Shown here piece by piece: positions 25,495 to 33,517 of a stretch of 64,000 bases of DNA. Position numbers and translations under genes: made by a program. The DNA comes from Photorhabdus cinerea (GTDB lineage: Bacteria > Pseudomonadota > Gammaproteobacteria > Enterobacterales > Enterobacteriaceae), in assembly GCF_011189575.1 (NCBI RefSeq), contig NZ_PUJW01000014.1, forward strand, positions 73,216 through 137,215, given 5' to 3'. The first letter of the stretch is position 1. Every line of letters begins with the position of its first letter. Below the pieces are notes generated by a model. That model had not been told where the DNA came from. It ran no database searches and saw only the letters and a list, made by a program, of their open reading frames with translations.

Positions 25495-26667
25495 TCAACG
25501 GGTAAACAGATAAACCGTACCGTCTTTCGCCTGTACCATCAGTTTATCGCTGGCGACAACCGGACGACTCAGTAAACCAGAGCTATCAACTTTATGCTGA
25601 GCAACAAACTTACCGTCATCCATATTCAACCAATGTAGATAACCTTCACTGTCACCAACAACCAAATAACCATTATACATTTCAGGCGCAGTCAGATTAC
25701 GGTGCTGTAATTTTGTCTGAGTCCACAGAGTCACACCATCACTTTGACGCAATCTCATAACCCGATCGTTTTGATCAACAATGTAAATATTATCACCAGA
25801 AACAACCATCTCGTTCACTGAACCCAAATCGCGTTTCCAGAGAAGCTGACCTGAGCGCATATCGAGCGCCACCAAATTACCATTATATGCTATTGCATAT
25901 ATCACACCCTCAGAAATAACCGGTGTCATATCAATATCATTAAGACGACCGATTTCCGTAGAACTGGTTACCTGGGAGATACGTTGTTGCCAGATCAGTT
26001 GCCCCTGAGAAATCAGTACTGCGTTAACACGGCCATTATCACCACCTACGATCGCCGCACCATAAGCCACAGCAGGGGCCGACTCACCACGCAATGACAA
26101 CGATGGCGTGTCCATATTAACGGACCACCGAATTTTACCATCCGACTCATCTAATGCTTGCAACATACCATTGCTGGTATGAATCAGTACCAAGCCATCA
26201 CTCACAACCGGACGCGACAACGCTTCACCAGCAACTTCAGATTCCCAGGCAACCTGACCATCCGCCGTATTTAGCGCAATCACTTTCGCACGTTCAGTAC
26301 CTACATATAAATGATCCCCGGAAACCGTCAGACCACCTGAGAGCAACGCAGGTATACGGGAAGAGAGCAAACCCACTTTTTCAGCCAGATTTACCGACCA
26401 TATCTCTTTGCCACTATCAATTTCCAGTGCCTTAACGATGCCATTACGATCAGCAACATAGACAACAGAGCCCTGCCAGGTTGGTGTCAAATGAGAGTAA
26501 TAACGACCAACACCATCACCTACAGATTTATCCCAGATAACGCTTGGGTTAAATTGATTTTCAACCTGTGGTAACGGTGACATAGTTACCGTATCCTGCT
26601 CACTTGAACAACCTGCTAACAGAACGGAAGTAACCAGACCAACCAAGAGTGTTTTACGCAGTTGCAT
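25495..26667 (-). CDS. bamB: outer-membrane assembly lipoprotein BamB
   Basis: Lipoprotein of the BAM complex that inserts beta-barrel proteins in the outer membrane. The N-terminal signal MQLRKTLLVGLVTSVLLAGCSS has a lipobox LLAGC with Cys at residue 19. The remainder is an eight-bladed propeller of repeats of the type GKEIWSVNL, GQVAWESEV, GKIRWSVNM, GQLIWQQRI and GQLLWKRDL. Its 390 residues fit the family. It lies 14 nt after yfgM. Confidence 0.97.
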   Translation of the reverse strand: MQLRKTLLVGLVTSVLLAGCSSEQDTVTMSPLPQVENQFNPSVIWDKSVGDGVGRYYSHLTPTWQGSVVYVADRNGIVKALEIDSGKEIWSVNLAEKVGLLSSRIPALLSGGLTVSGDHLYVGTERAKVIALNTADGQVAWESEVAGEALSRPVVSDGLVLIHTSNGMLQALDESDGKIRWSVNMDTPSLSLRGESAPAVAYGAAIVGGDNGRVNAVLISQGQLIWQQRISQVTSSTEIGRLNDIDMTPVISEGVIYAIAYNGNLVALDMRSGQLLWKRDLGSVNEMVVSGDNIYIVDQNDRVMRLRQSDGVTLWTQTKLQHRNLTAPEMYNGYLVVGDSEGYLHWLNMDDGKFVAQHKVDSSGLLSRPVVASDKLMVQAKDGTVYLFTR

Positions 26668-26681
26668 TGAAAAAAATCCCC

Positions 26682-27302
26682 TTAGCTGGATAAGTTATTC
26701 AATTTAAGATTTAACATCGATTTGATCGCCTGAGGTGAATCTGATCCCAAACCTTTGGTATAGGCTGCACGAGCACCAGCAATATCACCTTTTTTCAATA
26801 GTGCATCACCACGGATATCTTCTGCTACTGCAACCCAACCAGAACCTTTCACCTGTTCCAGTGTTTTCAGTACAACATCCGCTTTACCTTCTGCCAATTG
26901 AACCCTGGCTAAACGAATATTAACCAGAGCCTGCAAATCTTCATTTTTTGTCTGCTCTACCGCTGTAGACAAAAATTGCTCCGCTTTAGCTAACTCATTC
27001 TTTTCAACAGCAAGTTTAGCCAGTTGCATATGAGCCATCACGCCATAACTGTTATTCGCTTCACGGGCAAATTTCTCAGCAACAGCATGACTCTCTTTTA
27101 CATCGGAAATTAAGCCACGATTTACTTGCTCAAAAGCTTCCGCACTTGCTTGTAACTGATTTGTTTGATGAGATTGCCAATAACGCCAGCCAATCAGCGC
27201 TCCAGCGCCCAGGACCAGCCCGAAAACCATCGCTTTACCATTATTGGCAAAAAAGCGGCGGATCACATCAACTTGTTCATTTTCATTGGTATAGACTTCC
27301 AC
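26682..27302 (-). CDS. yfgM: YfgM, ancillary SecYEG translocon subunit
   Basis: Inner-membrane protein with a short cytoplasmic start (MEVYTNENEQVDVIRRFFANNG), one membrane segment near residues 24-43 and a periplasmic TPR-like domain. E. coli YfgM partners PpiD at the SecYEG translocon and affects the Rcs response. The 206-residue length and position between hisS and bamB match. Confidence 0.95.
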   Translation of the reverse strand: MEVYTNENEQVDVIRRFFANNGKAMVFGLVLGAGALIGWRYWQSHQTNQLQASAEAFEQVNRGLISDVKESHAVAEKFAREANNSYGVMAHMQLAKLAVEKNELAKAEQFLSTAVEQTKNEDLQALVNIRLARVQLAEGKADVVLKTLEQVKGSGWVAVAEDIRGDALLKKGDIAGARAAYTKGLGSDSPQAIKSMLNLKLNNLSS

Positions 27303-27313
27303 AGAGTCTCTCC

Positions 27314-28591
27314 TTAGCCTAACAGTTCAGCCAAACGAGCGGCAATTTCGCCTTGCGGCAACGTTTGTTGTTCGCCGGTCCGTAAATCTTTAATGGCTAC
27401 CTGACCAGAACGTACTTCATCCTCACCAAGGATCAACGCAATTTTAGCGCCGTGTTTATCTGCACGCCCTAGTTGCTTCTTAAAATTACCTCCGCCATGG
27501 TTCATCATCAGGTGCAATTGCGGCAACATATCACGTACCTGTTCAGCCAAAATCAATGCAGCCTGCTGACTGCCTTCACCAAAAGAAGCCAGATAAACAT
27601 CTGCAACTGACAGCTCAGCCACAAATGTTGGGTTAGTTTCCTGCACCAACAGAATCAGACGCTCCATTCCCATGGCAAAACCCACTGCCGGAGTCGAGCG
27701 GCCACCCAGTTGCTCAACCAGCCCATCGTACCGGCCACCAGCACAGACAGTCCCCTGAGCCCCAAGAGCCGTTGTCACCCATTCAAATACCGTGCGGTTA
27801 TAATAATCCAGACCGCGAACCAAACGCTGATTAATCCGGTACTTGATACCAACTGCATCAAGAAGTGCGCACAGGCTGTTAAAATGTTCCTTTGATTCGG
27901 CATCAAGATAATTAAACAGTTCCGGCGCATCATTAAGAAGTTGCTGAACTTCAGGATTTTTTGAATCCAAAACACGCAATGGATTGCTGTACATACGACG
28001 CTTGCAATCTTCATCCAGTTTATCTTTATGCTGCTCAAGAAAAGCAACCAGCGCTTCGCGGTAGCTGGCACGCGCTTCCAATGAACCAATAGAGTTCAGC
28101 TCAAGCGTTACATGTTCAGAAATACCAAGCTCACGCCACCAGCGGGCAGTCATTAAAATCAGTTCGGCATCAATATCAGGCCCCTGAAGACCAAATACTT
28201 CAGCACCTAATTGATAAAATTGACGATAACGACCTTTTTGTGGGCGCTCATAACGAAACATTGGCCCGATATACCATACGCGCTGTTCCTGATTGTACAG
28301 CAGACCATGTTCAATACCCGCACGCACACAGCCTGCGGTATTTTCAGGACGCAAGGTCAAACTTTCACCATTGCGATCATCAAAGGTGTACATTTCCTTT
28401 TCAACCACATCAGTCACTTCCCCGATAGCACGTTTAAATAACGGGGTCTGCTCTACAATCGGTGTACGTATTTCGCTATAACCATAACCCGCAAGCACTC
28501 GTTTTAAAGTGTTTTCAATACGCTGCCAGATAGCAGTATCTGCTGGCAAGTAGTCATTCATACCACGGATAGCTTGGATATTTTTTGCCAC
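27314..28591 (-). CDS. hisS: histidyl-tRNA synthetase
   Basis: Class II aminoacyl-tRNA synthetase of 425 residues, homodimeric in the cytoplasm. It has motif 1 around RTPIVEQTPLFKRAIGE, motif 2 around FRYERPQKGRYRQFYQ, the histidine-specific LVRGLDYYNRTVFEW and motif 3 around AVGFAMGMERL. It is first in the hisS-yfgM-bamB-der run and 11 nt before yfgM. Confidence 0.98.
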   Translation of the reverse strand: MAKNIQAIRGMNDYLPADTAIWQRIENTLKRVLAGYGYSEIRTPIVEQTPLFKRAIGEVTDVVEKEMYTFDDRNGESLTLRPENTAGCVRAGIEHGLLYNQEQRVWYIGPMFRYERPQKGRYRQFYQLGAEVFGLQGPDIDAELILMTARWWRELGISEHVTLELNSIGSLEARASYREALVAFLEQHKDKLDEDCKRRMYSNPLRVLDSKNPEVQQLLNDAPELFNYLDAESKEHFNSLCALLDAVGIKYRINQRLVRGLDYYNRTVFEWVTTALGAQGTVCAGGRYDGLVEQLGGRSTPAVGFAMGMERLILLVQETNPTFVAELSVADVYLASFGEGSQQAALILAEQVRDMLPQLHLMMNHGGGNFKKQLGRADKHGAKIALILGEDEVRSGQVAIKDLRTGEQQTLPQGEIAARLAELLG

Positions 28592-28672
28592 GTTTTATCT
28601 CTGTTAATAATTCAAAAATGATGTTGATTATAGGAGCGAATACTGACGAGGTTCAATTGGCAAACAAAAACA

Positions 28673-28703
28673 ACACTAGCTCACGATAACTATGAGCCAG
28701 TGT
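28673..28703 (-). terminator. intrinsic terminator of ispG
   Basis: Minus strand ACACTGGCTCA / TGAGCTAGTGT with a 9-nt loop, then TGTTTTTGTTT, just after the ispG stop. It isolates hisS from the rlmN-ispG operon. Confidence 0.85.
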
Positions 28704-28711
28704 CAGGTTTA

Positions 28712-29833
28712 TTATTTATCCAATTGACTTATGTCAATACGCTTATTTTCATCCAGCATTGATGCCTTAGCACGGATCTTAGCCTCAAGCTGATCGATCA
28801 TATCAGCATTATTGAGGCGCTCTTTCTGCCGAACCCCATCTTCATAAAAACCACTTTTCGTCTTAGCACCGGTAACGCCCAAAGTGGAAACTTCCGCCTC
28901 ACCCGGCCCATTAACCACACAACCAATGATTGAGACATCCATCGGTGTCAATAGATCTTCCAGGCGTTGTTCCAAAGCATTAACTGTACCGATAACATCA
29001 AATTCCTGACGAGAGCAGGTTGGACAGGCAATAAAATTAATACCACGAGAACGAATACGTAATGCTTTCAGAATGTCAAAACCGACTTTGACTTCCTCTA
29101 CCGGATCGGCGGCTAGCGAAATACGCAAAGTATCACCGATACCTTCTGACAGAAGAATCCCCAGACCAATAGCCGATTTTACAGAACCCGCACGAGCGCC
29201 GCCGGCTTCTGTGATACCAAGATGTAATGGCTGATCGATCTTCTGAGCCAACAAACGGTAAGCCCCAACCGCCAGAAATACATCAGACGCTTTTACGCTG
29301 ATTTTGAACTGGTCAAAATTAAGTTTTTCAAGAATATCCACATGACGCATAGCCGATTCCACCAAGGCTTCTGGCGTTGGCTCACCATATTTTTCCTGAA
29401 TATCCTTTTCCAATGATCCGCCATTCACACCAATACGGATTGGGATACTTTTATCTCGGGCAGAAGCCACAACCTCACGGATACGTGCCTCATTACCAAT
29501 ATTACCAGGGTTAATACGCAGACAATCAACACCATACTCTGCAACTTTAAGTGCAATACGGTAATCAAAATGAATATCTGCAACCAAAGGAACATTAACT
29601 TGCTGCTTAATCAGTTTCAATGCTTCTGCTGCGTCCATCGTTGGTACTGATACCCGGACAATATCAACCCCAACACGTTCCAGCGACTTAATCTGTTTAA
29701 CCGTTGCTTCCACATCTGTAGTGCGTGTGTTTGTCATTGACTGCACCGCAATTGGCGCATCATCCCCGACTGGCACATTCCCTACATAAACACGCGTAGA
29801 TTTGCGTCTTTTTATCGGCGATTCATTATGCAT
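28712..29833 (-). CDS. ispG: 4-hydroxy-3-methylbut-2-enyl-diphosphate synthase
   Basis: Iron-sulfur enzyme of the MEP isoprenoid pathway (MEcPP to HMBPP). The 373-residue form starts MHNESPIKRRKSTRVYVGNV at 29833, matching E. coli; an upstream extension is not supported. The 4Fe-4S cysteines are in FIACPTCSRQEFD and IIGCVVNGPGEAEVS. It depends on cluster supply by the isc genes at 45548-51252. It is the last gene of the rlmN-pilW-rodZ-ispG run. Confidence 0.98.
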   Translation of the reverse strand: MHNESPIKRRKSTRVYVGNVPVGDDAPIAVQSMTNTRTTDVEATVKQIKSLERVGVDIVRVSVPTMDAAEALKLIKQQVNVPLVADIHFDYRIALKVAEYGVDCLRINPGNIGNEARIREVVASARDKSIPIRIGVNGGSLEKDIQEKYGEPTPEALVESAMRHVDILEKLNFDQFKISVKASDVFLAVGAYRLLAQKIDQPLHLGITEAGGARAGSVKSAIGLGILLSEGIGDTLRISLAADPVEEVKVGFDILKALRIRSRGINFIACPTCSRQEFDVIGTVNALEQRLEDLLTPMDVSIIGCVVNGPGEAEVSTLGVTGAKTKSGFYEDGVRQKERLNNADMIDQLEAKIRAKASMLDENKRIDISQLDK

Positions 29834-29902
29834 ACTGGTGTTTCTCCCATACTTCCATGTGCTCACTTACGAAATAAAAACTAACGCTGTATTACCAAGC
29901 AC

Positions 29903-30895
29903 TTACTGTGTTTCTGGTACTTTAAAACGCGCAATACGACCCGCTTTAATAAAGCTACTCAAATCGACAACCTGCCCCTGGAACTGCACATCCACTGCCG
30001 CTGGGGCACCAATAGTTAACTTATAAGGTAATGAACCAGAAAGATTCAGACTATCCCCCTTCCTTTTAGTTCCGCTAAACAGCGTCTTCCCATTAGCATC
30101 AACAACCTGTAACCAACAGGCTGCTTTGAAATTCATTACCAATTTATCACCACCAGCCACTACCGTTGTTCTATTTTCCACAACATCGGGTATTTGAGCT
30201 GTACTCTGATTAGTCGGATTAGTTGGTAATGGGACAGTCTGTGGATGAGTTTCTGGTGTTTCCACTGCCTGCTTTTGAGTTGATATTACAGGCTGGGTCG
30301 CTTCGCTACTATTATTATTCGCTTGCGCTACATTTTCCATTGGGACAACTGGCACAGGCGGCTCATTGGCCTGCAACTGTGTTGCCTGCTCGTGATTTCC
30401 CGTAGATAAATCCACAGCGTTAGTCTCTTGCTGAACAACCTGAGCCGCAGATTGATCAGCCATCGAAATCAATTCCTTCTGTTGAGCTGTGTGGTTCTGC
30501 CACCACCATGCTCCAGTCAAACTGATCACCACCAAAATAATTAGCCACGTAATCCGCATTAACCAATTGTCACGCTTTTTGCGTTTCTTACCCAATGAAA
30601 AACTCTGCATTGGTGAAACTTTTGCTGTTTTCGCTGGCGTATGCTTATCCAGAATTGCCAGAATTTCTGCTTCTGGAATTTGTACTAACTTAGCATAAGA
30701 ACGAACATAACCACGTAGAAAAGTCGGCGCCATATTGGCCGGTATATTGTCCTCTTCAATATCGCGAATAGTGGAAAGTTTCAGACACAGGCGATCAGCC
30801 ACAGTCTGCTGAGTTAGCCCATGTTGTTCGCGGGCCTGACGCAGGAGGTGACCTGCTGTTAAATGAGCTTGTTCTGGAGTCGTTTCAGTATTCAT
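29903..30895 (-). CDS. rodZ: cytoskeletal protein RodZ
   Basis: Bitopic protein linking MreB to the elongation machinery and cell shape. An N-terminal helix-turn-helix of XRE type (LRQAREQHGLTQQTVADRLCLKLSTIRDIEED) lies at about 20-50, followed by basic GKKRKKRDNW, a membrane segment near residues 114-132, a Gln/Thr/Pro-rich periplasmic linker, and the C-terminal DUF4115 domain (LVMNFKAACWLQVVDANGK). The start ATG at 30895 (MNTETTPE) matches E. coli; the upstream codon is TTG. It is 69 nt before ispG. Confidence 0.96.
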   Translation of the reverse strand: MNTETTPEQAHLTAGHLLRQAREQHGLTQQTVADRLCLKLSTIRDIEEDNIPANMAPTFLRGYVRSYAKLVQIPEAEILAILDKHTPAKTAKVSPMQSFSLGKKRKKRDNWLMRITWLIILVVISLTGAWWWQNHTAQQKELISMADQSAAQVVQQETNAVDLSTGNHEQATQLQANEPPVPVVPMENVAQANNNSSEATQPVISTQKQAVETPETHPQTVPLPTNPTNQSTAQIPDVVENRTTVVAGGDKLVMNFKAACWLQVVDANGKTLFSGTKRKGDSLNLSGSLPYKLTIGAPAAVDVQFQGQVVDLSSFIKAGRIARFKVPETQ

Positions 30896-31018
30896 TAGCA
30901 AGAAGATGCAGCACTGTTCAGGTTGTGGAAAACTTCGCGCCTGCTTCTCTTGCGATAATTTTTACATTATGCAACAGCCTGCGCGGCGAAATAGATTTGC
31001 TATTTTACTAGCGGCAAA

Positions 31019-31429
31019 TCATTGATAACAAATACGCCTGTCAGCATTGCTCCCGGCAAACAAAATTTTGGCTTCTTCATACTGCCCCTGTTCACAGAGA
31101 AAAGCGCTGTAATAATGCAATACCGTATCATTTCCTGGCGCATACTGCATTGCTATTTTATAACGCTGACGAGCAGCTTCCGGCTGGCCGGAATATTGCT
31201 CATATAATGCCATACCCAACTGAGCCTGATAATGGTCAGGCTTTGCCAGTAATACTTTATCAAAGTGATATCTGGCAGCCGGTAAATTGCCTTCAGCCAG
31301 ATAAGCCATTCCCAGTTGAATCCGAGTTTCTGTTGCCACTATTCGCTGTTTATTTCCGTTTACTGATTGACTGGAACAACCCGCCAATAATGCAGCAGCA
31401 ACAATCATTCCCGATAACGTCCTTATCAT
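31019..31429 (-). CDS. PilW-like TPR lipoprotein, short
   Basis: 136-residue predicted lipoprotein. The start at MIRTLSGMIVAAALLAGC (31429) is preferred because GAGG lies seven bases upstream; two earlier Mets have none. The lipobox is LLAGC. TPR-like helices follow (ETRIQLGMAYLAEGNLPAARYHFDKVLLAKPDHY and AQLGMALYEQYSGQPEAARQRYKIAMQYAP). The position before rodZ is where PilW/PilF-family proteins are encoded in several gammaproteobacteria, but those are usually near 250 residues. The frame ends abruptly after one more half repeat, so it may be a truncated version; no pilus function can be claimed. Confidence 0.65.
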   Translation of the reverse strand: MIRTLSGMIVAAALLAGCSSQSVNGNKQRIVATETRIQLGMAYLAEGNLPAARYHFDKVLLAKPDHYQAQLGMALYEQYSGQPEAARQRYKIAMQYAPGNDTVLHYYSAFLCEQGQYEEAKILFAGSNADRRICYQ

Positions 31430-31504
31430 AACTATCCTCATTAGATTAAGGATTCGCAATTATAACAATAATTTCAGTTACTGTATTACAGGACATGCCT
31501 GAAT

Positions 31505-32683
31505 TCAGACCGTTCTTACCTGAATAGGTTCACCTGCCTGACGTTTTTTCAATGTACGTTTTGTACGATCAATAACATCACCGGCAAGCTGGCCACATGC
31601 AGCATCAATATCATCTCCACGGGTCTTACGAACAATGGTTGTGAAACCATACCCCATCAGCACCTTGGCAAAACGGTCGATACGGCTGTTAGAACTGCGG
31701 CCATATGGCGCACCTGGAAATGGGTTCCATGGGATCAAGTTGATTTTACTTGGTGTATCTTTTAAGCATTCAGCCAATTGGTGTGCCTGTTCCACGCTGT
31801 CATTAATCTGATCCAACATGACATATTCCACTGTCACACGCCCTTGATTAGCATTGGATTTAGTCAAATAACGGCGTACACCGGCAAGGAACTGCTCAAT
31901 ATTATATTTACGGTTGATAGGAACGATATCATCACGAATATCATCTGTTGGTGCATGCAGGGAAATTGCCAAAGCAACATCAATCATATCGCCAAGTTTA
32001 TCTAGCGCTGGCACCACTCCTGATGTCGATAGCGTCACACGGCGTTTGGACAGACCAAAACCAAAATCATCCATCATGATTTCCATGGCAGGAACCACGT
32101 TATTCAGATTAAGCAGAGGCTCCCCCATTCCCATCATAACCACGTTAGTAATCGGACGACGACCGCTAGATTTCAGTGAGCCAATAATTTTCGCTGCACG
32201 CCAAACCTGCCCAATAATTTCAGAAACCCGCAAATTACGGTTAAACCCTTGCTGAGCGGTTGAGCAAAATTTACATTCCAGTGCACATCCTACCTGAGAA
32301 GAGACACACAACGTTGCCCGATCATCTTCTGGGATATAAACCGTTTCAACTTGTTGATCACCAACACTGATAGCCCATTTAATCGTACCATCGGCTGAAC
32401 GTTGCTCTTCTGCAACTTCAGGCGCACGAATCTCAGCAACCTGCTGCAATTTTGCTCGCAGAGTTTTGTTAATATCCGTCATCTGCTCAAAATCGTCATA
32501 GCAGTAGTGATACATCCACTTCATCACTTGGTCAGCACGGAAGGGTTTTTCCCCCATATCAACGAAAAACTGGCGCATTTGCTTGCGGTCCAGATCAAGT
32601 AAGTTAATTTTACCGCTTTTATTTTCTGGAGTTTCAGACACGACAGAAACAGCAACTTGTGCCACAGTATTTGGTTGGGACAT
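31505..32683 (-). CDS. rlmN: 23S rRNA (A2503-C2) / tRNA-A37 methyltransferase RlmN
   Basis: Radical-SAM methyltransferase modifying A2503 of 23S rRNA and A37 of some tRNAs. The radical-SAM cysteines are in VGCALECKFCSTAQQGFNRNL. MMGMGEPLLNL and RVTLSTSGVVPALDKL are conserved. The C-terminal second catalytic cysteine is in DDIDAACGQLAG. Its 392 residues fit the family. It is first in the run to ispG. Confidence 0.97.
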   Translation of the reverse strand: MSQPNTVAQVAVSVVSETPENKSGKINLLDLDRKQMRQFFVDMGEKPFRADQVMKWMYHYCYDDFEQMTDINKTLRAKLQQVAEIRAPEVAEEQRSADGTIKWAISVGDQQVETVYIPEDDRATLCVSSQVGCALECKFCSTAQQGFNRNLRVSEIIGQVWRAAKIIGSLKSSGRRPITNVVMMGMGEPLLNLNNVVPAMEIMMDDFGFGLSKRRVTLSTSGVVPALDKLGDMIDVALAISLHAPTDDIRDDIVPINRKYNIEQFLAGVRRYLTKSNANQGRVTVEYVMLDQINDSVEQAHQLAECLKDTPSKINLIPWNPFPGAPYGRSSNSRIDRFAKVLMGYGFTTIVRKTRGDDIDAACGQLAGDVIDRTKRTLKKRQAGEPIQVRTV

Positions 32684-32789
32684 TTCTTACATCGCCTCGT
32701 TGTTACACTTTCGGCTCTGCGCTGATGAATTCAACGCGAAGTTTCAATTCGGGTACCACTATCAATTTAGTATAGTGACAAATAATAAA

Positions 32790-32815
32790 CGCCCCGTTGA
32801 ATTAACAACGGGGCG
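32790..32815 (-). terminator. intrinsic terminator of ndk
   Basis: Perfect 10-bp stem CGCCCCGTTG / CAACGGGGCG with a 6-nt loop, followed on the minus strand by TTTATTATTTG. A second small inverted repeat (GCTAACTG / CAGTTAGC, 32851-32871) overlaps the ndk stop. Confidence 0.88.
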
Positions 32816-32866
32816 CCGCATTGTACAAACTTTAATGCAATGATGCTACGGCTAACTGTAAATCAG

Positions 32867-33292
32867 TTAGCGTGGGCAAATTTCATCTTCAGTGAAGAAA
32901 TACGCGATTTCACGGTTGGCAGATTCAACAGCATCAGAACCGTGCACTGCGTTTTCAGTAAAGCTGTCTGCGTAATCAGCGCGCAGAGTACCAGCCAATG
33001 CATTATCAGGATTAGTTGCACCCATCAGATCGCGGTGACGCTGTACTGCATTCTCGCCGTCCAATACCTGAACCACAATTGGACCCGAAGTCATGAATTC
33101 CACCAGACCATCAAAGAAAGGGCGGCCTTTGTGCTCTGCATAGAAACCTTCAGCCTGTTCACGGGTCAGGTGAAGCATTTTGGCGGCAATGATTTTAAAC
33201 CCGGCGCTTTCAAAACGGGCATAAATAGACCCGATAGCATTTTTCTTCACAGCATTAGGTTTAATAATAGAAAAAGTACGTTCAACCGTCAT
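32867..33292 (-). CDS. ndk: nucleoside diphosphate kinase
   Basis: Transfers the gamma-phosphate between nucleoside triphosphates and diphosphates. Its 141 residues include the N-terminal RTFSIIKPNAV and the active-site histidine in NAVHGSDAVESANREIAYFF. It is monocistronic with its own terminator and lies between rlmN and pbpC as in E. coli. Confidence 0.98.
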   Translation of the reverse strand: MTVERTFSIIKPNAVKKNAIGSIYARFESAGFKIIAAKMLHLTREQAEGFYAEHKGRPFFDGLVEFMTSGPIVVQVLDGENAVQRHRDLMGATNPDNALAGTLRADYADSFTENAVHGSDAVESANREIAYFFTEDEICPR

Positions 33293-33517
33293 GGATAACC
33301 TCTTGGCTCTTCTTTCAGCAACAGATAATTTTAATTTTTTATTCCCGATATAAAGTTGATCGGTTAATACCCATCCCGCAACCCTAGCAGGGATAAAAGA
33401 GGCGTTGATTATAGGGGCACGAAAGACGGTTGCCTACAGAAAACATAACAATCTATTAAATTTTCCTTAGCGAAAATTACCATTTTTTCGTACAAATCAC
33501 ACTTTTAACTGAATCGT

